Shown here: piece by piece, positions 6,846-13,544 of the stretch | Layout: every line of letters starts with the position of its first letter | How positions within the stretch are numbered: position 1 is the first letter of the stretch | IMG/VR virus record: IMGVR_UViG_3300021964_010662 | Span: 1 to 21,184 of that record | Origin: a virus | DNA length: 21,184 nt | Reading direction: 5' to 3' (one strand) | The notes under the pieces: generated by a model | The model's database searches: none | What the model was told of the DNA's origin: nothing | What the model saw: only the letters and a program-made list of their open reading frames with translations | Translations under genes and position numbers: made by a program

Positions 6846-8078
6846 ATGTTAAACTTTAGTGAATTCCTAAAAGAAGCTGCTGATTCAAAGCAAAATCTAC
6901 ATATGACTCATGCAGATGAAGATCTGTTTGAGAGAGGAGACGCAGGCGCTAAAGCTGCTATTGAATTCTTAAGAGACTTTTCAAACACAGTAGGTACTAA
7001 TCATGCTAGTATGACTGTAAAATGGGATGGAGCTCCTGCTTTATTCGCGGGTTACGACCCAGAAGATGGAGAGTTTTTTGTTGGTACTAAATCTGTATTT
7101 GCTAAGAATCCTAAAATCTATAAGACATCAAAAGATATTAGCGATAATGAGTCAGGTGGTAAAGCACAGAAATTACAAGTTGCGTTGAAAGAACTCGCTG
7201 GTGTAGGTATTCCGAAAGATGTAGTTTTACAAGGCGATATGCTTTTTACTTCAGGAGATCAAAAGTATGAAACAATTGATGGAGAACGATACCTTACAGT
7301 CCATCCTAATACTATTGTATACGCTTGGCCTGCTAAGTCTGACGTTGCTAAGCGTATTAGGAACGCTAACATGGGTATCATATGGCATACTTCATATAGC
7401 GGTAAAGGTAGTTTGGCTAACTACTCTGCTTCTTTTGGTGTTGATATATCTAAACTTAAGACGACAAGAAATGTGTTTATGGATGACGCGTATTTCAAAG
7501 GAGCTGATATAGGTTTTGATGATACAGAGTTAAGAGCTTTTAATTCATATATTAACAAAGCTGAAAGATTAATCGGTGGTTTTGATAAAATTGTAAAGAT
7601 AATGGATAGTATTCCAAAAGCTAATCAAGGTGCTGGAGTAAAGACATTTATTAATAGTAAAATTAGAGCAGGACATCTTCCTAACCCTCGTACAGCTGCT
7701 AAAGATTATATTGTATACCTTAAACAATATTGGGAAGATAAAGTTGTTTCTAAAGTAAAATCAGAAGCAGCTATTCAAACTAAGAGAGCAGCTCTTAAAC
7801 AGTTAATAGACGATCTTAATAAAAATATGTCAACATTAGTAAAATCCTTTCAATATGTAGATGAAATTACCAAGGCTAAGATGATGGCTATTAACAAACT
7901 TAATATGATAAATAATCAAAAGGCATTTGTCCTTACTAAAGATGGATTTAAAGTTACAGAGCCAGAAGGTTATGTAGCAATTAACACAGAAAAAGGTGAA
8001 GCAGTTAAATTTGTTGATAGATTAAATTTCTCACATTTTAACTTTTCACAGGAATACATTAAAGGATGGCAACGATGA
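6846..8078 (+). CDS. ligase-like nucleotidyltransferase domain protein with capsid-targeting-like N-terminus (DUF6267-like)
   Basis: A 410-residue protein. 'MTHADEDLFERG' (20-31) and 'TVKWDGAPALF' (57-67) follow a family of T4-like marine phage proteins (DUF6267, from memory). K59 in KWDG fits motif I (KxDG) of covalent nucleotidyltransferases such as DNA/RNA ligases; EGYV at 374-377 and VKFVDR at 387-392 resemble motifs IV and V. The motif I to IV gap (about 315 residues) is unusually long and includes a helical insertion (about 230-340), so ligase function is tentative. The N-terminus MLNFSEFLKEA resembles T4 internal-protein capsid-targeting peptides (MKTYQEFIAEA), with FLKE|A as a potential gp21 cleavage site. 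No Shine-Dalgarno site precedes ATG 6846. Confidence 0.82.
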   Translation: MLNFSEFLKEAADSKQNLHMTHADEDLFERGDAGAKAAIEFLRDFSNTVGTNHASMTVKWDGAPALFAGYDPEDGEFFVGTKSVFAKNPKIYKTSKDISDNESGGKAQKLQVALKELAGVGIPKDVVLQGDMLFTSGDQKYETIDGERYLTVHPNTIVYAWPAKSDVAKRIRNANMGIIWHTSYSGKGSLANYSASFGVDISKLKTTRNVFMDDAYFKGADIGFDDTELRAFNSYINKAERLIGGFDKIVKIMDSIPKANQGAGVKTFINSKIRAGHLPNPRTAAKDYIVYLKQYWEDKVVSKVKSEAAIQTKRAALKQLIDDLNKNMSTLVKSFQYVDEITKAKMMAINKLNMINNQKAFVLTKDGFKVTEPEGYVAINTEKGEAVKFVDRLNFSHFNFSQEYIKGWQR

Positions 8079-8079
8079 G
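8061..8079 (+). repeat. translation-initiation repeat, copy 1
   Basis: AAAGGATGGCAACGATGAG surrounds the start at 8075 and differs at one position from 8926-8944 around the next gene's start. The shared part includes the ribosome site AAAGG, the spacer and ATGAG. It may mark an ancestral duplication of a gene or its initiation region. Confidence 0.7.
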
Positions 8080-8917
8080 CTATAAATCATTAGAAGATAC
8101 AATTCTAGAAATTTCTTCAGTAGAAGAAGCGGCACAAGATTTGGGTACTATTCATGTAATTAACCACCCAACAAAAGGTTATCGCCAAAAAGGTGGAGGT
8201 TATAGTAAAGAGATTAATAGGAAGACAAAGACCTTTAAATCTCACGATTCAGCTGCTAAGTCTGATAATAATGGTTTACATTATCAACATCATAAGGCTG
8301 ATGATGGTAAACAACACACTTCGTTACATCCTTCAACTAATAGAGGAACTCGAGTTCACACAGTTAACACAGCTACTGGTGAAATTAAAAAAGGTGATAG
8401 CTTGCATAGTCATCAAGCTCAAGCCGCTGTAAAGGTGGCTAAGCAGAGTAATAGTGACCATCATCCTTATAGAGCTGGAGAAACTCATGCAGATGACATT
8501 CCAAAGCATAAGCGTTTTAACCATGCAACAAATAAAGGTCACTATGTAGAAAATAAGGAGTTTACAATGGGCTTACAAGAGTATTATGCTACATATATTA
8601 GTAAGCAAATGAAAAATTATATTGGTGAAGGCGATCTAAACGAACTAGATAATATTTTATTAGACATGTCAGATAACGATTTAATTAAATTAGCAGAGGG
8701 TCCATTTAGCCCTGTTGGCAAATTTATGATGAAAAGAAAATTGGCAAAGTCTCGTAGAGATAATTATAAAAAAAGTGATAGTTTAAAAGATTATTCTAGT
8801 AGTGCTAAATCAAGAGGTGATCACAAATCAGCAAGCATGGCAGACAAACGCCGCGACGACGCTGATAAACAAGCTGGTAGAGCACATGACGCTTTAACTA
8901 GGTTAAATAGACCTTAA
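8075..8917 (+). CDS. His-rich basic protein, probable virion-associated
   Basis: A 280-residue protein I cannot assign. I chose ATG 8075 (ATGA overlap with the previous stop; AAAGGA 8061-8066 at good spacing) over the in-frame ATG 8066, which lies inside the ribosome site. Residues about 45-165 are strikingly His/Lys/Asn-rich (e.g. 'HYQHHKADDGKQHTSLH', 'KHKRFNHATNKGHY'). A helical segment follows ('LQEYYATYISKQMKNYIGEGDLNELDNILLDM'), and the C-terminus is a basic, low-complexity tail (KRKLAKSRRDNYKK... SKSR). No enzyme motif was found. Its position between a capsid-targeted-looking protein and an EF-hand protein suggests a virion or prohead role; this is inference. Confidence 0.75.
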   Translation: MSYKSLEDTILEISSVEEAAQDLGTIHVINHPTKGYRQKGGGYSKEINRKTKTFKSHDSAAKSDNNGLHYQHHKADDGKQHTSLHPSTNRGTRVHTVNTATGEIKKGDSLHSHQAQAAVKVAKQSNSDHHPYRAGETHADDIPKHKRFNHATNKGHYVENKEFTMGLQEYYATYISKQMKNYIGEGDLNELDNILLDMSDNDLIKLAEGPFSPVGKFMMKRKLAKSRRDNYKKSDSLKDYSSSAKSRGDHKSASMADKRRDDADKQAGRAHDALTRLNRP

Positions 8918-8925
8918 TAATATAT

Positions 8926-8944
8926 AAAGGCTGGCAACGATGAG
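8926..8944 (+). repeat. translation-initiation repeat, copy 2
   Basis: AAAGGCTGGCAACGATGAG, 18 of 19 bases identical to 8061-8079, again placing AAAGG ahead of an ATGAG start (8940). Confidence 0.7.
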
Positions 8945-10055
8945 TACTGAATTTTACGCAGATTATATTAAAAAAACAACTTTTGATCCTGACACTTCTT
9001 CTGTTAGACAGAAATTTACAGCTGTCAAAGCAGATGATGTTGAAGTAGAGATTAATGTTGAAGAAGAAGAGCAGCTTCAAGAAGCAGCTACAGATACAAA
9101 AAAGAAACCTGCTTCTAAAACACCTAAAGTAGAAGTTCCAGCTACAGAAATTCCAGAAGAGCTTCATGGTGATCAAGATAAGTTAGATCATAATAAAGAC
9201 AAAAAGATTACCGCATCTGATATGAAAAAAGTTCGCAGTCATGGTCCTGTTAAAGAAGAAGCTTTAGAAGAAGGTACATTTAAAGTAGAAGTAGATGGCC
9301 TTCCTACTATGTATATTGATGGCTCTGCTGGTGAGATTAAAGCATCTCTTCGCAAAAAGTTTAAAGACCCTAAAGCTGTTATTTCTGTAGAGAGAATTAC
9401 TCCTGCAGAAAAGAAAAAAGAGCTTCGCGCTAAGGTATCTGAAGATCAAGCAGCTATTGATGCATACCTCAAAAAAGGTGGTAAGATTACTAAAGCACCT
9501 CCAGCTAAAGCTCAAGGTGCTCATGGTAGTTCAGACTTAGAAAGCGGTGTATCAGGTCGTCTTAGTTCAGCAGATACAAGTAGATTTAAGACTCAAAAGA
9601 AAGTCAAATCTATGGAAAGTGTAGAACAAGTAGATGAAATTTCTAAGAGAGCAAAAGCTTCATATGTAAGAGTGGCGGCAAGAGATATTGGACACCAAGG
9701 TGCTCAAGCTGAAAGAGGTGTGGCTAATAATGACCGTGAAGCTATTCGTGCTGCTGATAGAAAAAGAAATAATAGACTTCAAGGTATTGATAGAGCTACT
9801 AAAGCTTTACAAAAAGAAGGTGCAATGAAGCGCATTGCTACTCAAGATGCTGAAAAAGAACGCTTAGGTCCTCGTAAGGTAAAAGGCGATGGAATGGATA
9901 CATTCAAGAAAAAACCTGTAAGCGAAGGTGAAAGAGGTCTTTGGGATAATATCCACGCTAAGCGAAAACGTATCAAAGACGGATCAGGTGAAAAAATGAG
10001 AACACCAGGTTCAAAAGGTGCTCCAACAAAACAAGACTTTAAAGACTCACAATAA
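8940..10055 (+). CDS. EF-hand-loop-containing phage protein, probable virion-associated
   Basis: A 371-residue, highly charged protein. Residues 83-94 (DHNKDKKITASD) form a near-canonical EF-hand/dockerin-type calcium loop: D1, N3, D5, I8, T9 and D12. Before it lies an acidic and Pro/Lys-rich linker (about 40-75). After it a small globular segment (112-155: 'FKVEVDGLPTMYIDGSAGEIKASLRKKF') has a pattern I associate with marine T4-like phage proteins. The C-terminal 200 residues are Lys/Arg-rich and likely helical or disordered. ATG 8940 is set by AAAGG at 8926-8930. It is the last gene before a terminator. It is probably structural, with Ca2+ binding as inference. Confidence 0.8.
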   Translation: MSTEFYADYIKKTTFDPDTSSVRQKFTAVKADDVEVEINVEEEEQLQEAATDTKKKPASKTPKVEVPATEIPEELHGDQDKLDHNKDKKITASDMKKVRSHGPVKEEALEEGTFKVEVDGLPTMYIDGSAGEIKASLRKKFKDPKAVISVERITPAEKKKELRAKVSEDQAAIDAYLKKGGKITKAPPAKAQGAHGSSDLESGVSGRLSSADTSRFKTQKKVKSMESVEQVDEISKRAKASYVRVAARDIGHQGAQAERGVANNDREAIRAADRKRNNRLQGIDRATKALQKEGAMKRIATQDAEKERLGPRKVKGDGMDTFKKKPVSEGERGLWDNIHAKRKRIKDGSGEKMRTPGSKGAPTKQDFKDSQ

Positions 10056-10082
10056 TAACGACAATAAAATTAAAAAAATACT

Positions 10083-10120
10083 AGGGCCTTGAAAACATTG
10101 AGTTTTCTGGGCCCTTTTTT
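10083..10120 (+). terminator. intrinsic terminator closing the late block
   Basis: AGGGCC (10083-10088) pairs with GGCCCT (10110-10115), and AAAAC (10092-10096) with GTTTT (10102-10106), around the loop ATTGA; a T-run covers 10115-10120. It lies 28 bp after the stop of the EF-hand gene and immediately upstream of a promoter. Confidence 0.9.
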
Positions 10121-10122
10121 AG

Positions 10123-10151
10123 TTGATTTTTGGTAAAAAAGTGTATATAAT
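10123..10151 (+). promoter_or_regulatory. sigma70-type promoter
   Basis: TTGATT (-35, 10123-10128) and TATAAT (-10, 10146-10151) are separated by 17 bp. It starts directly after the terminator T-run and 33 bp before the start codon at 10184, so it would reset transcription for the accessory operon and be read by unmodified host RNA polymerase, i.e. an early promoter (inference). Confidence 0.78.
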
Positions 10152-10183
10152 ATATGTATAGAATGAGAAATGAGGAGAATATT

Positions 10184-10507
10184 ATGAAGTTTTCAATTTA
10201 CCAAATGATTCCATCACATCGTAAATACTTAGCTGAGCATAAATCTGATGAATACTTTCAGGTTTCGTTTTACGGTAACGTTCCTTCATCCCTCTTTCTT
10301 GCTCATTATAGTAAAGTGTGCGAGATTATTGCAGATGATCTTAACGAAGTATTTGAGATTGGTAACATCGGTCCAGAAGATAAGATTACTCGTTTAGATC
10401 GTATGCATTCAATTAGTGTAGGTGATGTTATTGAAGACGAAGAGAATCGTTTGTATGTAGTTAAAGGTGTTGGTTTTGAACGTTTAGGTGAAAAGGAAGC
10501 TGCATAA
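10184..10507 (+). CDS. small phage protein with HSxSVGDV motif
   Basis: A 107-residue protein. An in-frame ATG at 10154 lies almost in the -10 box, whereas ATG 10184 has GAGGAG at 10172-10177, so 10184 is the start. The C-terminal half carries 'RMHSISVGDVIEDEENRLYVVKGVGFERL', a motif pattern (HSxSVGDV...Y.V..GF) also found in YodL-like domains and many small phage proteins; function unknown. It is the first gene behind the promoter, and its initiation region AGGAGAATATTATG is identical to that of the yhhQ-like gene at 16348. Confidence 0.82.
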   Translation: MKFSIYQMIPSHRKYLAEHKSDEYFQVSFYGNVPSSLFLAHYSKVCEIIADDLNEVFEIGNIGPEDKITRLDRMHSISVGDVIEDEENRLYVVKGVGFERLGEKEAA

Positions 10508-10551
10508 TACCTATAACAATACAGGTGCCGGTCTACCTTCACTTAGGTGTA

Positions 10552-10680
10552 AAAACTACTTACTAGATACGTCCGTGTAGAGGCGTTGATCAGCTAAAAG
10601 CACTATCTCTTCGGGGATGTTAGTTTCGATCTCTGCAGAGATCGGAGATACTAGCTCGGGCGTATCTAGTAAGTAGTTTT
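10552..10680 (+). ncRNA. structured RNA element: 24-bp closing stem with internal hairpins
   Basis: 10552-10571 (AAAACTACTTACTAGATACG) is the exact reverse complement of 10661-10680; the stem extends inward through TCCG 10572-10575 with CGGG 10657-10660 (one G-U), giving 24 bp. Enclosed are an extra-stable C(UUCG)G hairpin (10605-10618) and a perfect palindromic hairpin CGATCTC-TGCA-GAGATCG (10627-10644), plus a weak stem near 10585-10594. TATCTC at 10604-10609 could alternatively pair with GAGATA at 10645-10650, so the interior may be bistable. It fills most of the 204-bp gap between two genes and contains no convincing ORF. It could be a small RNA, a leader/riboswitch-like element for the gene at 10712, or an RNase III processing site. 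It matches no class I recognise. Confidence 0.7.
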
Positions 10681-10711
10681 GAATTAGGGGTTTATTAAGA
10701 GGAGTTTTGTA

Positions 10712-10915
10712 ATGCTACACTTTGTTGGTTTTCGAAATGATAATGATTACCTGGCTGCGGTTAGGGTTTGGGGTAAGCCTGACTTCGTCCATCTGACTCA
10801 TGATCATCGTATGTACGGTGATGTTGATAGAGATAACGATACTGTTGTTTTCTCGCACAAAGCAGATCCTGATCAAGTTTCTCAATTCACTGATCAGGAT
10901 CATATGAGACACTAA
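10712..10915 (+). CDS. small hypothetical phage protein
   Basis: A 67-residue protein with AAGAGGAG (about 10697-10704) before ATG 10712. The sequence 'FVGFRNDNDYLAAVRVWGKPDFVHLTHDHR' looks like a compact conserved fold that I believe recurs in marine phages, but no function is known to me. It is rich in Asp and His, with no membrane segment. It follows the structured RNA by 31 bp, so that element would lie in its 5' untranslated region. Its stop overlaps the next start (TAATG). Confidence 0.72.
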   Translation: MLHFVGFRNDNDYLAAVRVWGKPDFVHLTHDHRMYGDVDRDNDTVVFSHKADPDQVSQFTDQDHMRH

Positions 10916-11160
10916 TGAAAAATCCAATAGCCAAATACCTTATGTGCTCTTATGCTTATTATAAAGAGGACGATCCTTTAATCTCTGATGCAGAGTTTGA
11001 TGGGTTAGGTAAATGGCTATTGGAAAATTGGGATGACGTAGATCATCGTCATAAATCGTATATTACGAAACACGATCTTAAAGCTGGAACGTTTTTAGGT
11101 AAATATCCTACTATGATTCCAGGTGCAGTAAGATCTTATAGGAAAGAAATTAAAAAATGA
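10915..11160 (+). CDS. protein resembling domain Ia of NAD-dependent DNA ligase
   Basis: An 81-residue protein. Residues 15-29 (YYKEDDPLISDAEFD) match the LigA domain Ia signature, the 'YYxxDxPxISDxEYDxL' helix-turn that binds the NMN half of NAD+. No adenylation domain (KxDG), OB fold or BRCT domain follows, so it is not a ligase alone. It may be a stand-alone domain with another role, or may work with a ligase core encoded elsewhere. It overlaps the neighbouring genes on both sides (TAATG, ATGA). Confidence 0.72.
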   Translation: MKNPIAKYLMCSYAYYKEDDPLISDAEFDGLGKWLLENWDDVDHRHKSYITKHDLKAGTFLGKYPTMIPGAVRSYRKEIKK

Positions 11161-11573
11161 TTGTATGTTTAGATATTGTAGGAGTAAAAAATGAAGAACA
11201 AGGTATACTTATCAGAGATGTCATCGAGCAATCCTTGGCGGCACTTATGCCTAGGCGTCGTAATCCTGTGTTTATCGATTGCCATATTGCTTTAGATGAG
11301 GATATGGGTGCTGCTGAAGCTATGATACATCAGGAAGCTGAAGATACTTTTTTCTTAGCTATTAGCGAATCAGCGTTGAAAGGTCCTACTGACGATATTG
11401 TAACTCTTCTTATTCATGAAATGGTTCATGTTCGTCAGTATATTCGTAAACAAATTACGGATAAACCTTATAATAATTTTGAAGAATATATCCGTTTACC
11501 TTATGAGCAAGAAGCTTACAGACTTCAAGAGGAGATGTTAGATGAGATCAAAGCGAAAGTCTTTAACGATTAA
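11157..11573 (+). CDS. putative zinc metallopeptidase-like protein (HExxH)
   Basis: A 138-residue protein with 'LLIHEMVHVRQY': HEMVH at residues 87-91 is a zincin HExxH helix with the catalytic Glu. The downstream 'PYEQEAYRLQEEM' (115-127) could supply the third ligand (E119), as in gluzincins. The N-terminal half looks like a mixed alpha/beta lead-in. There is no signal peptide, so it would act in the cytoplasm or virion. The substrate is unknown, and peptidase activity is inferred from the motif. It overlaps the previous stop (ATGA) and the next gene by 32 bp. Confidence 0.75.
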   Translation: MIVCLDIVGVKNEEQGILIRDVIEQSLAALMPRRRNPVFIDCHIALDEDMGAAEAMIHQEAEDTFFLAISESALKGPTDDIVTLLIHEMVHVRQYIRKQITDKPYNNFEEYIRLPYEQEAYRLQEEMLDEIKAKVFND

Positions 11574-11889
11574 GCAACAACGTGTTAAAGCAGAGCACGA
11601 TAAATGGTTACGAGATAGAGGTGTTCATCCTGATCAGATTAAAGCTGTATTACCTCATAACGCTAAAGGTAAACGTCTAGGTGTAGGTTCTATGCCAGAT
11701 TATAAATCCCATCAAGGTGAACGTACTGTTCAAACATCGAATATTGTCAAAGGCAGCACAGCTGTTCGACAATCTAATACTTACACTGGTGACTTCATTG
11801 TAGGTGTTGCTACTATGCATAAGTCTAATTTAGTTCCTGTTAATAAAGACCAAGACGCTAAAGATTATGCTACAATGAGGAGAAATTAA
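11542..11889 (+). CDS. conserved-type basic phage protein of unknown function
   Basis: A 115-residue basic protein; GAGGAG at about 11529-11534 precedes ATG 11542. It has recognisable blocks: 'KRKSLTIKQQRVKAEHDKWLRDRGV' (basic helix), 'MPDYKSHQ', and near the C-terminus 'GVATMHKSNLVPV' followed by 'MRRN'. I recall this arrangement from small proteins of unknown function in many phages. The basic N-terminus could contact nucleic acid; no catalytic residues can be assigned. Confidence 0.72.
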   Translation: MRSKRKSLTIKQQRVKAEHDKWLRDRGVHPDQIKAVLPHNAKGKRLGVGSMPDYKSHQGERTVQTSNIVKGSTAVRQSNTYTGDFIVGVATMHKSNLVPVNKDQDAKDYATMRRN

Positions 11890-12113
11890 TGACAGATTAT
11901 GATTTGTCTAATCCTATTCAGGTTAAAATTAAAGAACGTATGGATACTCTTCAAGATATGATGGAAGACAATGTTCATATGGATAGACCAGATATTGTGG
12001 AATCACATATTCAGACTATTACAAAGTTTTGGAGTGTAATGCAAGATGAAGATAAAGATTACATCCATGGTGCTCGCTATGCTATAGAAGAAAAGGTAGA
12101 GTGGAATGTATGA
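11889..12113 (+). CDS. small hypothetical protein
   Basis: A 74-residue acidic, mainly helical protein with AGGAG (about 11878-11882) before ATG 11889. 'DRPDIVESHIQTITKFWSVMQDEDKDYIHGARYAIEE' predicts a two-helix hairpin. No motif of known function. It overlaps its neighbours by 1 and 8 bp, which supports a real operon gene. Confidence 0.7.
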   Translation: MTDYDLSNPIQVKIKERMDTLQDMMEDNVHMDRPDIVESHIQTITKFWSVMQDEDKDYIHGARYAIEEKVEWNV

Positions 12114-12327
12114 TGAAGATCAAATAACCCTTAATTTGGATAATGGAATGAGTAGTACAGCTATGTCACAAGCTCGAGCTCTTTTTGATGAAATTATTAA
12201 CATTAATACAAAAATTTCTATAATGAAAATGAATAACATTGAAGGCGAAGAACTATCTGAGCTTAGACGTATTCGTAAATATTTGAAAGATCGAATGGAA
12301 TTTTATACAACCGGAGGAACACCTTGA
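12106..12327 (+). CDS. small helical hypothetical protein
   Basis: A 73-residue protein, largely helical with heptad-like spacing (ARALFDEIININTKISIMK, LSELRRIRKYLKDRMEFY), suggesting a coiled coil. ATG 12106 lies inside the preceding gene's end (8-bp overlap). It has no signal, membrane segment or catalytic motif. The GGAGG used by the next gene is inside its last codons. Confidence 0.65.
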   Translation: MYDEDQITLNLDNGMSSTAMSQARALFDEIININTKISIMKMNNIEGEELSELRRIRKYLKDRMEFYTTGGTP

Positions 12328-12863
12328 ATATTTTTATCCTTGATCGCGATCCAAAAATCGCTGCGCAAATGCAATGTGACAAACATGTAGTTAAAATGAT
12401 TGTTGAGTGCAGTCAAATGCTATCAGCTGTATTAGATAGTAATAGTACTACTAAGTATGGTATTAAGCCTTCAGAGCAATTTAATACATCAGGTTACCCG
12501 CCTGCTCATATTAAGCATCCATGTACATTATGGGCTATGGAATCGTTAGGTAACTATAAATGGCTTGTAAATCATATGCGTGGGTTATGTGTTGAGTATT
12601 CTAGACGTTATAATAAAGTACATTCCTTAGAAGGTCTACTAATGATCTATGAAGGTCAAATTCCTAATTTAAAATTTGCAAAGGATAAACGTACAGCGTT
12701 TGTTCAAGCTATGCCTGAAAAATATAAAGATAAAGATCCTGTAAAAGCATATCATAATTATTATAATATGGATAAGTTTACATTTGCTAAATGGAAAACA
12801 GGAAATGTACCTGATTGGTATACAGGTGCACCGCAATATGTTATTGAATTGGAAGCTGCATGA
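12324..12863 (+). CDS. conserved-type phage protein, function unknown (CDKHVVKM family)
   Basis: A 179-residue protein starting at TTG 12324, set by GGAGG at 12313-12317. It has the arrangement 'MNIFILDRDPKIAAQMQCDKHVVKM', 'HPCTLWAMESLGNYKWL', 'TAFVQAMPEKYK', 'AYHNYYNMDKFTFAKWKTGNVPDWY', which I have seen in many marine phage proteins of unknown function. C18, H21 and H90-C92 are candidate metal or catalytic residues but cannot be proved. It immediately precedes queD (ATGA overlap), so it may be co-expressed with the deazaguanine genes. Confidence 0.78.
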   Translation: MNIFILDRDPKIAAQMQCDKHVVKMIVECSQMLSAVLDSNSTTKYGIKPSEQFNTSGYPPAHIKHPCTLWAMESLGNYKWLVNHMRGLCVEYSRRYNKVHSLEGLLMIYEGQIPNLKFAKDKRTAFVQAMPEKYKDKDPVKAYHNYYNMDKFTFAKWKTGNVPDWYTGAPQYVIELEAA

Positions 12864-13306
12864 AATATTTCTCTACTAAAACTTATGGACATGAAAGGGG
12901 TTTAAGCTGTGCATTCAGACAACCTAACGCATCACATTCACACTGCTCTTTGTTACATGGATACGCTCTTGCATTCACCTTTGTATTTGGATGTAATGAA
13001 TTGGACGATAAAAATTGGGTGGTAGATTTTGGAGGTCTTAAAGATCTTAAAGATTGGCTTGAAGAACAATTTGATCACACTGTAGCTGTTGACTCTTCTG
13101 ATCCTATGATTGATATGCTCAGACAATTATATCATTGGAATTTAGCTGACATTAGAGTTATGAATGGAGTAGGTTGTGAGAAGTTTGCTCAACACGCTTT
13201 CGAATATTCTAATAAACTTATTAAAGAACAAACTAACAATCGTTGTTGGGTTGAATCTGTAGAAGTAAAAGAGCATGGCGCAAACAGTGCAATCGTCAGA
13301 AAATAA
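12860..13306 (+). CDS. queD: QueD, 6-carboxy-5,6,7,8-tetrahydropterin synthase
   Basis: QueD converts 7,8-dihydroneopterin triphosphate (from FolE) to 6-carboxytetrahydropterin, the second step to preQ0. In this 148-residue protein 'HSHCSLLHGYAL' (26-37) holds the catalytic Cys (C29) and His ligands; 'WVVDFGGLKDLKDWLE' (53-68), 'FDHTV' (71-75) and 'VEVKEHGANSA' near the C-terminus are characteristic. The usual HGH is HGY here, a variant I recall from a QueD-like subgroup with the same DFGGLK and EHGANSA motifs, so activity is still likely. ATGA overlap with the gene before; 32-bp overlap with the one after. Confidence 0.92.
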   Translation: MKYFSTKTYGHERGLSCAFRQPNASHSHCSLLHGYALAFTFVFGCNELDDKNWVVDFGGLKDLKDWLEEQFDHTVAVDSSDPMIDMLRQLYHWNLADIRVMNGVGCEKFAQHAFEYSNKLIKEQTNNRCWVESVEVKEHGANSAIVRK

Positions 13307-13544
13307 TATAATCCGATTAGGTGAGCTTATAGAACATAAGCTTCGTAAAGAAAAAGAGTTAGATTTTTACCGCGAGCAGCTACAAGAGCTTACTGAAAAA
13401 ATTATGACTCTACAAAAAGATGTAGATCTTACAAAGTTAATTATTAATATAATCACATCAGAGACTGTTGTGGATATTAAAGAGCAAGTAGAAAAATCTA
13501 TCCCAATTATAGGAGATAAAAGTGGAACCAATAGATCCAAGTAA
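13275..13544 (+). CDS. small coiled-coil protein
   Basis: An 89-residue protein beginning inside the queD end (ATG 13275). The centre (LGELIEHKLRKEKELDFYREQLQELTEKIMTL..., residues 15-50) has heptads of a coiled coil, and the tail is polar. No signal or membrane helix. It overlaps the following small membrane-protein gene by 23 bp. Function unknown; the evidence is operon position and open frame. Confidence 0.6.
   Translation: MAQTVQSSENNIIRLGELIEHKLRKEKELDFYREQLQELTEKIMTLQKDVDLTKLIINIITSETVVDIKEQVEKSIPIIGDKSGTNRSK

Noticed and set aside
10154-10183. Upstream start for the gene at 10184
   Set aside because: ATG 10154 is within a few bases of the -10 box, so it would be upstream of the transcript start; GAGGAG at 10172 clearly serves ATG 10184.
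10617-10676. 19-codon ORF inside the structured RNA
   Set aside because: The possible ribosome site GGGG abuts the ATG, the peptide is tiny, and the sequence is constrained by the hairpins.
10552-10680. preQ1 riboswitch or tRNA in the structured gap
   Set aside because: It lacks a cloverleaf and T-loop, and I see no match to the preQ1 riboswitch classes I know. It is also not next to a deazaguanine gene, so only an unnamed structured RNA is claimed.
10552-10680. The 24-bp inverted repeat as a transcription terminator
   Set aside because: The Ts at the end of the right arm belong to the stem itself and no further T-run follows, unlike 10083-10120 and 16958-16991.
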